From Gigaspora rosea (lineage: Eukaryota; Glomeromycota; Glomeromycetes; Diversisporales; Gigasporaceae), in contig QKWP01000495.1 in assembly GCA_003550325.1 (NCBI GenBank), positions 229,088 to 293,087 of the forward strand: a DNA stretch of 64,000 nucleotides, given 5' to 3'. The notes beneath the pieces are model-generated. The model did not search any database. It worked only from the letters and a program-made list of their open reading frames with translations, and was not told the origin of the DNA. Each line of letters opens with the position of its first letter. Within the stretch, counting starts at the first letter, position 1. Below are positions 10,758-23,479 of this stretch, in pieces. A program made the translations under genes and the position numbers.

Positions 10758-11934
10758 TTTAATTATGAAATAAAACCTTTTTAAATAGAAAACTTTTTTT
10801 GGAATGTAATTAGCGTTATCTTGATTGTAGATATTTAACTTTTATAATTTGAGAATGGTTTAAATGACTTTTATACATGAACGAATGGTACAGACTGTAG
10901 AATTTGTTGATACCCAAGATGATCGAAAATAAATTATCCATTCTAAATATGACCATCAAACAATAATGTACAGTAACAATGAACTCTTTGTGCCATTATT
11001 GTCGGGGATGATGCTGAAATCGGATGATGTTGAAATTTTGATCTATTTTGATATGAGAACTAGCCAGTAGCTTCTATTTTCTTGTACCCACGAGTTTTAT
11101 AGAAACCGTAAATAATAAAATTATATTCTAAAAAATATAACATTAAATAAATGCTTGATGCGGTCTGTGAATTAGTCGTCATGATGAAGATTTATAATAA
11201 GACAAAAAACTATTATTAGGTTTAACAAGTTTAAATTATAGTAGCTTCACTTATACTGCAGTATTAATCACTTACGAGAGTTAACAAAGGTAGTACCTCG
11301 ATCCTATTCTTTAATTAAAGGCCATTCAAATCGAATCTGAATACTACTTTGTATATAACTTGAATCGGGATGAATCTGGATTCAATTATTCCATCCGTAT
11401 TCTATATGAATCGGTTGGCAAACGGCCAAGGGCCAATTGGCTAATATTTAAATTTCGGTCAAAAATTTCTAACTTACACAATTTTAAAAAAGACTATACT
11501 GTATCAGAAAGTTGTTACGGTTTTATTATAAGGTATTAAAATAAATTATAAGGTACTGTATTAATAAATAAGAAAAAAAATTTTAATCTTTATTTTTTTT
11601 AACAAATAACCAGATTTTAGTTCATTGCAATATTGATTTCTATATTTAATATTTTACCGATTTATTAANTACATACATACGCATACGTGCTGATATTATC
11701 TTGTAGCGGAATTTATCTTAAGATATATTGATAGAAGTTATTTGAAACTAATTTTTTTTTCAAAAAAAGAATTTGTATGCTTGTTATATTAATAATATTA
11801 GAGTACATAGTATTTGTCATAAGCTCATGCTAAGAAAAAGAATAAGTAGTTTGTAGCGATCAGGTATTATTCCAAAAAAGATAATATTTTAATAATACAT
11901 TTACCATTTTTACACGGATTTCTATGTTTATTAT
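10758..11934. other. Intergenic, no gene recognised
   Basis: AT-rich DNA. At 11292-11420 it holds a diverged fragment of the repeat family marked by cgatcctatt and gaatccgg-type motifs (also near 5.1 and 13.3-13.5 kb). A single N at 11669 has no visible flanking duplication, unlike the other single-N joins. Confidence 0.4.
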
Positions 11935-12896
11935 TTACCGATTTAAAAAAATTTATTATATTTGGATCGACAGTAATCTTTATGTACAGTACAGCAGTAT
12001 CGCACATACTGATTGAATAGTAGAGTAATAGAGTATATAAAAACACCGTGAATTTTTTTCCTAATTCGTAATGGTAGATTTTACCAAAAAAGAGGATTCA
12101 TGGTAAACGATTATCGATCATGAATTTAACGGGAATATTCTAATAAAAAAATCTTGTATTATTTATGTTACTGTTATATGAGAACACCGCATATTTTTTT
12201 TCGAATATAGTAAACCATTCAGTTTGTTCTGTACCATACGTTAGAAATTTATTATATTTGGTTCTACAGCGATCTTTATGTACATCGTACATACTGATTG
12301 CAACGGGCATATATGCTAAGACACAGTGGCGTAGCTATCCGAAAATATTTTGCATCAGTATATATGTTACGTCAAATAGCTAAGCCATATTATTAGTTAG
12401 CGATGATTATGTAAAAATAAAAAACGTTTTTTTTATTTATCATCAAAAAAAAAAGAAAAAAAGCATACACGTTATTACTGACACGTATTGGAGTTACATT
12501 TGTCTAAGCCATTATAGTAGCAGTTGCCTTAAAATACCTTATTTTTTAAAAAAGGGGGGAAAATATATACAATATTAGCGAGATTTATCCTAACCATAAT
12601 AGTGCGGTTATTCGAAAATCTTATTTTTTTTAATTTAATTAAAAAAAATATATAGTATAAGCCAAAATAATGTGGCTTTTACCGAAAAAAAAAAAGCCAA
12701 AATAATGTGGCTGCTTATCCGAAAAGAAAACTATATATTTAACTCAAATTCGTAAGGTGGGTGGGTGGAATGGGGGTACTCTAGAGTAATCAAGACATGA
12801 TAAAGAGTATCGAATTTTGATAAAGAGTGTATATAAAAACGCGAATTTTTTTCCTAATTCATAATGGTAGATCTTACCAAAAAAGAGTATTCATGG

Positions 12897-13657
12897 CAGG
12901 GACCCGGAAAAATTTGGTTTGGAAATTGCAAAAATTTATTTGGACGTTGGCCAATATTTGGATAAAATTTGGATAAAATCCTCGAATATTTGGAATTATT
13001 TGGATTATTTTTCATCAAAAAAGCTCTGTTGACCAATCAAAAAACATGATTCTGTGTAACCATAACTAGTGAAAAATTTCCAATTCTGAATTTCGTAGGA
13101 AATTTATTATTTGCATAATTGTGGTATGTCTGTCGGCTTCAATCCATGCTTAGATAATTTTTAGTAGGGATTTTTTTTTTATGTGTTTAAAAAAAAAAAA
13201 AAAAAACTATATTGTGTAAATTAACTCTTGTACTTTTGCGAGAGAACTGGCAAAATTATAAGTGTAAACTTGATGATCATAGTGTTTCGATCCTAAATCT
13301 GAAATCTGGATTGATCCTTCAATCCAGACAAATTCAGATATCCAGGTTAGAGATTTTACTAGGATTGGTCAAAAGAATTTAAATTATGGACCTAAGGATG
13401 TACCCAAAGTAAGCTTTATACATAATCTAAAGCGGATTCAATCCGGATTTGATAGAATCCGGATGGCCTGTCAAAATTAGGATCGAAAAACTAGTGGCAC
13501 ATTTTTATTGTATGTATTTTTATTGGTCAGAGATCACATGTATACTGGAAAATCGGTAAAAATTTGGCCAAAATGCAAAATTTTGGAAATATCAAAATTA
13601 GGCCAAAAATTTGGAAAAATTTGGAAAAATTTATTTCCAAAATTTTCCGGGTCCCTG
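12897..13657. mobile_element. hAT-type non-autonomous element with CAGGGACCCGG termini
   Basis: The left end CAGGGACCCGGAAAAATTTG and the reverse complement of the right end CAGGGACCCGGAAAATTTTG match almost perfectly. The flanks attcatgg (12889-12896) and aatcatgg (13658-13665) are an 8-bp duplication with one mismatch, as expected for hAT. The paralogous copy at about 12101-12108 has the uninterrupted attcatgg site, an empty site that proves insertion. No transposase was found in 761 bp. Confidence 0.85.
13280..13493. mobile_element. Nested MITE inside the hAT element
   Basis: The left end TAGTGTTTCGATCCTAA and the reverse complement of the right end TAGTTTTTCGATCCTAA differ at one position. 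The body has ccggat- and ctggat-type motifs found in the repeat family near 5.1 and 11.3 kb. The flanking 8-mers agree poorly, so the target-site duplication is not supported. Confidence 0.5.
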
Positions 13658-14098
13658 AATCATGGCAAATGTTTTGTATCATGAACCTAACAGGGGAAAA
13701 AAAATCTTACCAAATTTGTATTATTTATATTATTGTTATATGAGAACACCGCATATTCAAATATAGTAAAACATTCGGTTTGTTCTGTATACGTTAATGT
13801 CAAAATTTTGGTTTTTATGAAAAGTTTTTTTAACAAATTATCTTCTTTGGGTTTAAAACTTTCTTATGCTTGCTTATGTGAACTTAATAAATTTTTAAAT
13901 ATACTGTATTTTTAGTGTTTACAAATTAGAGATTTACACATAGTGTATAATACACGGATATTAATTTGAAATGTGTAACAAACAAATCGAGAAATTCGAA
14001 ATTAAGTACTCTTAAGGTTAGAGTAAGTTGTGATGGAGATAGAGTTAGTTTATACCAAAATTTCTTAAGGAATTTTTTTTTACTAATTACCAAAAAGT

Positions 14099-14762
14099 GG
14101 TTTATTAAACGATTCTTTTAAAATTTTTTTTTTTTATGTTAAGCCATCTTTTAAAAAAATTTTTTTTATGTTAAGCCTGATCGTGCAATCTGATTATATT
14201 ACTCGCGAACGTACGTCGTCATACACGTATGTTAAATACTAAAATATAAATTTTTTTAGTGAAATTTATTAGATTATATAGTTATTTGGCAAACTTATAT
14301 AATCATAACATAACACTGTTAAATATTTAAATTTTGCACAAATCATAAATTAATGCAATTAATAATACAAATAATACAATTTTTAAAGTGAAATTATTTT
14401 CGATGGACCAAAATATATTTTAGAATAGTATTTAAATTGTATTGGTCAGAATAAAGTATATAAAATTATATAGATTTAGATTAATAAAAGTATTTAAAGT
14501 GATTTTATTATCAAAAAAAAGTGAAAAAAATAGTGGTCCAACCTTATTTTGGGAGTATTAATAAAAAAAATGCCAGAAATACAAATTTTACCTATATAAA
14601 TACACATAATCTTAGTCTAACCCTAATAGGAAGTGGTTCTAATCCTAAGTTAATAAAATATAAATTCTATGAACTCCTTCTGTTTTAAAAGTTAGGAAAT
14701 ACCTACACGTAAATCACCAAATCACAACAAATAACAAAACATGTCACCTTTTGAGTACCTAT
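14099..14762. repeat. Dispersed 660-bp repeat, copy 1
   Basis: This matches 23898-24560 over its length: aaacgat-cttttaaaa, the cctgatcgtgcaatctgatt block, tatttggcaaacttatataa, ctaacccNNatagNaagtgg and aaacatgtcaccttttgagt. No open frame is conserved. Both copies contain expanded A or T runs. In copy 1 the right edge is interrupted by a MITE. Confidence 0.75.
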
Positions 14763-14901
14763 TAGAGCTGCAAACATTTAGAAGGTCCAAGGTAGTACAT
14801 CACTCTTCACGTCATATAAAATTTATATATAATCATATTAAACGTCACGTCACATACGTCACGTCAAACGTCATAGTATATGTTAATTGATTGCAGCTCT
14901 A
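14763..14901. mobile_element. hAT-type MITE with TAGAGCTGCAA termini
   Basis: The left end is TAGAGCTGCAA and the right end TTGCAGCTCTA. The target site gtacctat is perfectly duplicated at 14755-14762 and 14902-14909. Copy 2 of the surrounding repeat (around 24550) has a single gtacctat with no insert. The interior carries repeated cacgtca / acgtcac motifs. Confidence 0.88.
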
Positions 14902-15464
14902 GTACCTATACATCGTATTAAATGCTGATCTCGATATTGCCAACTATCGGGATATTTTATACCCTGATATGAGTGATGGGAAAAGAAACCTGTATATCAT
15001 GCTTTTTGAATATATACTTTTATAAAAAATATCTTAAAACCAAGTAATTAAACACTTAAGATTTTTATATTATTGAATCGTCTCATGAAGACGATTCAAA
15101 TGATCTCAAAATAGCAAGCGTTTAAGTTATTTGATTGAACTGAAACTGCTAAACCTTCCAAATGTTTTCAACAATTGCAGAATTGTCCAACGAACATGCC
15201 TTGAGAGCGCCATTTAGATAAGATAAAATAGGGATAAAATATATTGATATCGGTCGTAATGATATACATTATATAATTATTATATTTATCGATCACTACC
15301 GAAATCACAAACTTATCAAATCGGCAACTATTTGTTCGGACAGATGTCCCAAAATTTATGAAACAACTGTAATAATCAGGTGGAATTTAAAAATTTTTTT
15401 TTTATAATTTATAAAATTTTATATATGAAATTTAAAAAAAAATCGACCGACCGGGTCTATTTAA
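14902..15464. other. Intergenic, nothing recognised
   Basis: Unstructured AT-rich DNA with a small palindrome (gaatcgtctcatgaagacgattc) near 15075. No open frame or RNA gene was recognised. Confidence 0.35.
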
Positions 15465-15532
15465 AAGTTTCATGTTATGTAAACCAAGTAATTAAATTTG
15501 TATGACCTAATTTAGATATAAATTTTAATATG

Positions 15533-15641
15533 TATAGCCGCGAAATAACGCGCAGGGTGAAATTACAATTTTTGGCCCGAATTAAGCTTAATTCGGGCCA
15601 AGATTCAAAATAACGCCCCTGTGCGTTATTTCGCGGCTATA
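15533..15641. mobile_element. 109-bp foldback MITE, TATAGCCGCGAAATAACGC
   Basis: The left end TATAGCCGCGAAATAACGC is the exact reverse complement of the right end. The centre is a second perfect palindrome of 30 nt around AAGCTT (TTGGCCCGAATTAAG and its complement). It is absent at the equivalent point of unit B (about 28005), so it inserted after the duplication. The terminal TA may be the duplicated target. Confidence 0.85.
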
Positions 15642-16576
15642 GATAGATATATTCTATACTATAAAAGATCACATTTAGATTTTATGATATGCATTGCCAT
15701 TATACGTATTTAAGGAACATAAACTTAATTACTGTGAAAATTTGGTTAACTTAAAATTGAGAAATTTTTGATTCCAAATTTTTGCCGATTGTTATCTACT
15801 CTTGGCTGTATTCGAAATTCTACCAAAACATGATTCGCCAAATCTAATCGTTTAAAAAAAATTGGAATATTTTTGGTTAACATTTAAGAATTTGGAAAAG
15901 TTTAGCTAACATCAAAAAAATTTGAAAAAATTTGGTTAACGTTAAAAAATTTGGAAAATTTTTGTGTGTCCTGTATACATAACAAGAATATTTGTGTCCT
16001 TTATCAACGTACTTTGTTCATGAAAATTCTTCAGGACATAAAATTCTCAGAGTAACGCAAATACCTTAATTACCTCTTTATCTCCGTATTACACTAAGAT
16101 CGTGCATTTTTGAATCTATTATACAAATACAAGAATTATTTAAAATGAATAAATAAATGAATAACCATGAGTTTTCTATAGTGGGTAAGGAATATTGGTA
16201 CAAGTGTAGATTAGTAAATATCTGTCAGAGGTTTTTTTTGGCATAATAGAAGTCAAATACATCTGAAAGATATTTGATTCGATTGCTGATACCCATTCAT
16301 ACTGTAATATCGATTTTTTGTCCTCATACGATAAAGTTGTCATCCGGTAGTTGTTACAATCATAACAACTAAAATATTATAAACTTTAAATGGTATTATT
16401 TATTATATGTAAACCTCTTTACGTTAGTCATTATTACAGTAATTTAAAAACACAAATTATGATCAAAATTAGCATGATAGCAACAATCTGCCGTACGACA
16501 ATTATATCTCTCAAATTTCCAAAAATTACTCTGAATTTAACTGACTCATATGCTAGTTTAATCTCTTTGGTGTTTA

Positions 16577-19500
16577 TTAATCTGCTAGTATATATGGAGT
16601 TTTTGTAATTCGGCAAAGTAATTTGTGTTGTTTTGATCTCTTCATTATCTGAAATAAACTTCTTCTGATATCAGTTCTTGATACTAAGGGATTCACCACA
16701 ATTGTGAACCAATCTGAAAGTATTGAGTTAATATCTTTAGCACTAGGTCGGTTAGATGGGTTAGAATCCATGCATTTCTTGGCTAATTCAATATAACATT
16801 CAGGTGTTCTTTCAGAAAATTCGGGTCTTAATCCGTTACAAATCTTTAACGCAAGTCCAGAGTTGAACGGAGAACCATAAAAAGGCCTTTTTCCGGTTGA
16901 CAATTCTGTCATAATAATACCTAGACTACATATATCAGATGCTTGTGTATATTCTTCGCCTAATAAAATTTCTGGTGCAATATATGACATGACACCATAA
17001 ATTTCACCTTTTGAAGCTGATTCTTTTAGATTCTTGGATAATCCTAGATCGGTAACAAAAGACTTCGTCATAGTTTTGTATTGATTTAGCAAAATATTCC
17101 CACTATGAAAATCACAATGAACATATCCTGATTCATGAATCCTAGCCAGATCATTTGATATATCCATAAGATACATCAATTTGCTTTCCCAATCGAGTTT
17201 TTTAAAATTTGATATTAAAAAATCGTACATATTTCCACTATCGGCATATTGAAATACCATAAGATATGTCTGAGCTTCTATATGAGTTATTCCATATATT
17301 TAAAGACCAAGACCATTCAACCTACACTGAACATGATTTTCGAACTTATTAAATTAAGAATAAAATTATCATTGTCAGAATGATTATGCACATGCTATAT
17401 ATATTCTTTAGGCGCTTTGTAAAAAGTTGTCAAATTCATACGCATTATGCGCATGGGATTATTTCGGAATTTTACTCAATTTTGGCCCGCCTTATGGTAA
17501 CATGCTTTTGTATAATAATTTGCATGATTTTTAGCATATAACTAGTTGTGGCTTTAAGATTTCAAATACAGGACTAATGTAATGATTAAAATTATGATTG
17601 TATAATATTTATTATAAATCTCAGAGATTTCCTACTATTATAATCACAAGTGTGTTCGCGTTTATTGATCTCAAATCACAGCACTGAAATTAACACTAAT
17701 AAACAAATATCTTTGATATTTATTTAATATAAACTTAAAAGTTTAAAGCTTTAAATATTATGAAATCACATCTTTTTGCAAAGCACCCTAATAAAATTTT
17801 AAACTTACTTCTTCTAAATTGCAAGAGTTTTAAGTGCAACTTTGCATGATTGTTCACGTGCTCGTAAATTATTTTTTATTATTGGCTTGCCATCTAACCA
17901 AATTGCAGAATATATTGTACCAAATCCACCTTTACCAATTGTTTGAAAATCAACTAATCTATCAAATGGAACCCATTCAATCAATTTCTCATATTTTGTA
18001 GTTTTAATCTGAAAATTTTTTACGCATTCATCGATTTCTTTATTTCCACTGGACCACCATTGAATTATTGTCTTCGGATTACATAATTGACACCAGTTTT
18101 CAGAAGTATTAGATTGTATACAACTTGCACATACTTCTAAAGATTTTACTAAATCTTTACGTTATTCTTCATATCTAGTCAACATATAATAAGTTGCACC
18201 ACGGTTTATTAATGCTTCTGCATTATTTGGTTCAATTTTTAAATAATTTATTTAAATCTGCTAGTGATTCTTCATACCTACCAAATTGATAGTATAATTT
18301 TCCACGAATTCTTAACGCAACTGCATTATTTGGTTCAATTTCTAATGATTTATACAAATCTGCAAATGATTCTTCATATCTATTCATCATGCGATAAGTT
18401 TCTCCGCGAAATCTCAATAAAACTGAATTATTTGGTTTATTCTCTAATGATTTATTTAAATCTTCAAGTGCTTTTTCAAGACTTCTTAATGCATCTGCAT
18501 TATTTGGTTCAATTTTTAATGATTTATTTAAATCGGCAAGTGATTTTTCATATTTATTCATCATACGATAAGTTTCTCCACGAAGTCCAAATGCTTCTGC
18601 ATTATTTGGTTCAAGTTTTAATGATTTATTTAAAGCTTCAATTATTTTTACACAACTTCTTAATGCATCTGCATTATTTGACTCAATTTCTAATGATTTA
18701 TTTAAGTCTGCAAGTGATGCTTCATATCTATTCATCATGTGATAAGTTTCTCCACGACTTCTTAATGCATCTGTATTAATTGGTTCAATTTCTAATGATT
18801 TATTTACATCTGCAAGTGATTCTTCATATCTATACATCCTGCGATAAGTTTCTCCACGAATTCTTAATGTAACTGCATTATTTGGTTTAATTTTTAATGA
18901 TTTATTAAAATCTGCAAGAATTTTTTCACAACTTATTAATGTCTTTGAATCATATGGTTCAATTTCTAATGATTTATTTAAATCTGCAAGTGATTCTTCA
19001 TATCTATTCATTATGCGATAAGTTTTTCCACGAATTCTTAATGTAACTGTATTATTTGGTTCAATTTCTAATGATTTATTTAAAGCTTCAATTAGTTTTT
19101 CACAACTTCTTAATGCATTTGCATTATTTGGTTCAATTTCTAATGATTTATTTAAGTCTGCAAGTGATTCTTCATAACTATTCATCATGCGATAAGTTTC
19201 TCCACGACATCTTAATGCATTTGCATTATTTGGTTCAATTTCTAACGATTTATTTAAGTCTGCGAGCGATTCTTCATATCTTTTGATAATGCGATAAGTT
19301 TCTCCACGAATTCTTAATACACCTGCATTATTTGGTTCAATTTCTAATGATTTATTTAAATCTGCAAATGATTCTTCGTATTTATTCATCATGCGATAAG
19401 TTTCTCCACGAATTCTTAATGCATCTGCATTATTTGGTTCAATTTCTAATGATTTATTTAAATCTGCTAGTGATTCTTCATATCTACTCATCTTGCGATA

Positions 19501-19668
19501 AGCTATTCCACGACTTCTTAATGCAAATGCATCATTTTATTCAATTTCTAACGCTTTATTTAAATCTGCTAGCGATTCTTCGCATATGTCCATATGATAA
19601 GTTTCATCACGATTTTTTAATGCATATGCATCGAGTTCAATTTCTGATAACTCATTATATCTGTACAT
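16577..19668 (-). pseudogene. TPR-kinase copy A (pseudogene)
   Basis: The ancestral ATG is at 19666-19668 (MYRYNELSEIELDAY...), followed by tandem 34-residue TPR-like repeats with consensus RYEESLADLNKSLEIEPNNADAL, a C-x2-C/C-x2-C module, the kinase N-lobe (IGKGGFGTIYSA) to about 17815, an intron, and the kinase exon 2 from about 17340 to 16577. Disablements seen: an in-frame TAA early in the first repeat (about 19535); a one-base insertion near 18246 after DLNKLFKN; a TAA after RYEE near 18162; a base loss at CTTGCAATTTAG near 17820; a TAA replacing GAA in GLGLEIYG (about 17300); and a frameshift near 16675. The kinase segment from MVFQYAD to SDWFTIVVNPLVS is otherwise intact. Confidence 0.85.
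17397..17550. repeat. Degraded intronic MITE in copy A
   Basis: The copy A intron retains tgcgcatgggattat, ttttggcccgccttatggta and a trailing ctagttgtggcttta. These correspond to the hAT-like MITE that is well preserved at the same place in copies B, C and E. The left terminus is lost. Confidence 0.45.
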
Positions 19669-22171
19669 CTATAAATGCAATTATTTGGATTAATTAATTA
19701 TTAGTACTATATAAATCAGAAAAAGATTTTCGTTAACTACGTTCACTTCATTTGTCAGAGGTTTATCAAAAATACCGACATCATAACTTGACCAAAAAAC
19801 ATGACATTTTATAATTTCACAGCCAAAACCCTGACAATTTTTTTTTTTTTTTTAGCTTCCAAGTACAGGATTTTAAATCCTAGAGATTCGTGATCTCGAC
19901 AAACTATAATTTAGCTAGATGAGAGAAGAGGCAGACCTGATAATTATGAACAAATTATCGGGATTATGAAAAGTGGTTGTCGGAATTTGATATTTGAATT
20001 TTGTCGTCGGATGATTGAATATTTTATTCATATGGGTGACGGTACAAAAAAACCGTAAATTTGATTTATGATTACATATGCAATCGGAATATTGTACGTA
20101 TATAGCTAGTTGTTCTAGTCGTTTTTACAACATGGTAGAATCGGAAAATTTAGATAGGAATAGCTCATAATTTAATGTAACGATTATAAGCTATATTATG
20201 GAATTAGATCAGATTTTCCAGAGTCGAGTTGCTAGGTCGAGTTCGATATGGTGAAATTCATTAATCAATTTACAGGTTTTCTCATTCCGTCATCATTTAA
20301 AGCTGATATTATACCTGTTATTGTTTCACCCGTTTCATTAATGCAAATGCAATTTAACGAGGAAGAGACTAGTCACTCTAAGGTTCATTATACGTATTAA
20401 AATATACGTACAATTTTCCTATTTCGATCTTGCTACATTGCTATGCATAGTGTCATCCACTTATTTGCGCGGGTAATACAAACTCTTGAAGAGGAAATAG
20501 CCAATCGGAGGGTGCCGACTATTCCGGATCAGCCCGACATAGAATCCGAACACATACAAAAAGAGAAAAAAGCGAAATACTAGTGTTTAAATCGATCTTG
20601 GTGCACTAATTAAAAATTTTGGGAATAAAATTTTACATTACGAATGCTAATCTGTTCCTATAGCCTCTAGCATTAAGTTTTAACCTAAATTTTTATCTCA
20701 AGCACTTAGTTTATTTACAAGATGGATTTCCTTTTTTTGGCTTGTTTCATAAGTAAAATGGCCCTAGGCTCATTTATATAATTGGCTGAATTATGTTCAA
20801 TCAAATCAATGGATTTATAAATCAAGCGAAACTTATAACGAAGTCTTCACTTCTAAGTAAATTCCTGGGGACTAATTATTTTTATTTGCATTTTGAATAT
20901 AGATGTTCCTTCAAAGCTAGAAATGACTTATACGTAATTTTTTGTTAGTTAAATGATACGTAATACTGACAGACCGAAAATCGTTCCAACAGTGGCCGTC
21001 AATAATTTTTAAAAAGTTATAAATTTATTCAAATTTTTCGAAATTTTGGGTGATTTTTGAAATTTATTATTCAGATAAAAGTTAATTTTTTTGCAGATTT
21101 TTTAAAATTGACTTAGAATGCAAAACAATATTCAGTTGCATCTGTTTTCATTTCTGATTGTTAGTAATGTGTGAACAAAAATTTTTTCCACAAAAAAATA
21201 ACTTGGTAACTTTTTTATCTTATTGCTTTTTTGATGAATACTTTTTTTCATAATATAACTTATATTGTTATTACATAAAAAATTAGATGTAAACTTCCGG
21301 AATCAGATTCAACTTTTTTTTTTTTACCAAATGAAATGTCACAAAGTTATACATTAATCCCAGCCACAATTTCAACGCAATTTGAATTTTAATATGACTA
21401 ATAAATGAAATATAATCGAAAAAAATATTAAACAATTGAAATTTATGTCAAAATAATCAAAATTTACCGAAATATTTGAAAAAATTAATCAAAGTATCTT
21501 AAGAGTTCGGACTAATATTTGACTGTCCCTCATCTGACTTTACAGTCATTCAATCATGTGATTAATTCGCATTTCGTAATGCATAATGTCATGCCAGGAA
21601 CAAATGTAAAGAATGCTTAAAATGCTGATAAATATATTATTCCTTGAGATATGATTTATATTTCATTTTTACTAGTCTTATTGATCTATTGTGTATTGAT
21701 ACGTATACTATATCTGATATTATGTCAAGTATAATTAATGATAGAACAGATATAACAATAAAATATGTAGAACAAATCAAAGAACAGCTTGTATAGGTTG
21801 CCTAATGATGAGTAATATAAGATGCTTTTGTAGCTTTATCATTACGTCTGCTCTCACATATCGTAAATGTGTAGAAGGTGTGCTCCAGATAGTCCATGTG
21901 ATAGTCCCAGCGACTAGTTGTTAAACAATTCGATTCCGAATTTCTATCAAGTCAACTTTTTTTGCACCACACTTTTATTATCTGCTAAAAGTTCTTTAAT
22001 AACTTTTCGATACTTATTGTATTTCTATAAGGAAAGTTATTATTAGTTCTTTATACATATAATATATATAATATTTAACGTTACTTTTATTTTACAAAAA
22101 AAAAATTACAGTCAGCTCTTCTATAACGAACTGACGGTCCTGAAAAGAGGTTCATAGAAAATTACTGTGTT
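19669..22171. other. Shared 5' flank of unit A, with a small conserved open frame
   Basis: This DNA is repeated upstream of all five kinase copies. A plus-strand frame at 20248-20400 (MVKFINQFTGFLIPSSFKAD..., 50 residues) keeps its reading in copies A and C, is shortened in B and broken in D and E. I do not recognise it; it may be a decayed exon. Otherwise the stretch is AT-rich and non-coding. Confidence 0.4.
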
Positions 22172-22975
22172 TAATGATGGGCAAATCCCGATTTTTTTAA
22201 AAATCCCGCGCGGGATGCGGGATCCCGATCGGGATTCGCGGGATTCGCGGGATCCCGATCGGGATTCGCGGGATTCGCGGGATCGAGTAGAGCTTCCGAA
22301 TTTTTCACGATTAATAAATAAATATATATATATATCATCACTAGGAATGTAATTTCTCGCTAAAATAATAATCATTTCTTATAAATCTTACTGCATTTTA
22401 TTACAAAATAATGCTTATATAGATTTGCTACTTTTAAACATTTGGATCTTATAATTATTAAATATATCAATTCAACTTTGTCTTAATTTTATCAATTTGT
22501 TTTTTAAAATATTATTATATTTAAAAATTATAATGGTAACAAAGCGATTAAATCATATAAGCGTATAAAATTTATAAGTAATCAGGTGCATAACCAGGTA
22601 TAAATGTGCTAAAATTTATAAGCAATAAGGTTATATACATACAAAACTTCATAAACGATTCATAAGAAAATAATTGGGCTTATAATTTCTGACTCAATAA
22701 AAATCAATAATAGATTCCACTTTATTAATAATGACAATTTAAAAAATATATTTCAATATACAGTTTGCGCATACGTACGTACGTATATATGTGGAACGAG
22801 AAACAAATCAAAAGTTAATGCGTGCATAATATTTTTATTTACATCAAATACTGATTAGGAATTGGCCCACTTATGTTAAAGCAGGCCGGATAATTTGTTA
22901 ATGCGGGCCAGATGATATGCTAACGCAGGCCAGACAATCTTATATTAAAAATCCCGCGCGCGTTGCCCATCACTA
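22172..22975. mobile_element. 804-bp hAT-type non-autonomous element
   Basis: The left end TAATGATGGGCAA and the reverse complement of the right end TAGTGATGGGCAA differ at one position. The target actgtgtt is perfectly duplicated at 22164-22171 and 22976-22983. It is absent at the equivalent positions of units B (about 36075) and D (about 53065), so it is a post-duplication insertion. It has a GC-rich minisatellite at its left end and no transposase frame. Confidence 0.88.
22202..22284. repeat. GC-rich palindromic minisatellite, 30-bp unit
   Basis: Just over two copies of a 30-bp unit that begins gggatcccgatcgggattcg. It is self-complementary in part (gggatcccgatcgggatccc-like) and strikingly GC-rich against its surroundings. 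It is part of the hAT element and could fold into a strong hairpin. Confidence 0.75.
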
Positions 22976-23286
22976 ACTGTGTTTATTAAACAAGTAAATC
23001 TATGCTTTTCAAAAATCTTTAACTAGCCATTGGCATTTTTTTATAACGAATTATTGTATTTTAAAAATTTTGAGTTTTTTATATTATGGAGAGTTCGTTA
23101 TACTTTATAGAATCAACTGTATAAAAAAAAGGTTTATTGAATGACAAGTTCTTTAAATGTTTTTATAAAATTTTATAAAAAAAAAAGGGTTATTGAATGA
23201 CAAGTTCTTTAAAAGTTTTTATAAAATTTTCATTAAATAAATCTACTAAGTAATTTTGGGAGGTTTTTTAAAAAAAAGTTCCTTTA

Positions 23287-23479
23287 TTAGGCCACGCAAA
23301 GTTGATTATTCGTTTTGCACCAATTGTTCGATTTTTGACATTTATTTTTTTCCGCTATTCTCATCCGTTTTCACTCGATAGAAATCTTAATTTCCCTTAA
23401 TTTCCCGTAATTGTCTGATAGGGCTGACGGAAAAAATATGACTGCCGACCCAATTTTTTGATTCTTTGTGTGGCCTTAA
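23287..23479. mobile_element. MITE of the GGCCACGCAAA family in unit A
   Basis: The left end TTAGGCCACGCAAAGTTGAT and the right end ctttgtgtggccttaa are inverted copies. It is absent from the matching place in B (about 36390) and D (about 53390). The same family forms the tandem cluster at 38.5-40.9 kb. Confidence 0.7.

Larger units (their letters stand above)
11935..13800. repeat. Locally duplicated non-coding block (two paralogous copies)
   Basis: A block beginning gtatataaaaac and continuing through aatggtagat, ttaccaaaaaaga, attcatgg, tatgagaacaccgcatatt and ttcNgtttgttctgta occurs at about 12036-12240 and again at 12826-13800. The second copy is split by a 761-bp element. A further short duplication (atttattatatttgg...cacatactgattg) is at 11950-12025 and 12246-12302. 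Between the copies lies a repeat of gccaaaataatgtggct at 12661 and 12696. No coding sequence was recognised. Confidence 0.65.

Noticed and set aside
22121-22375. Arg/Ser-rich frames (RESRSGSRES) on both strands
   Set aside because: They translate the GC-rich 30-bp minisatellite inside a hAT element; both strands are open because the repeat is nearly palindromic.
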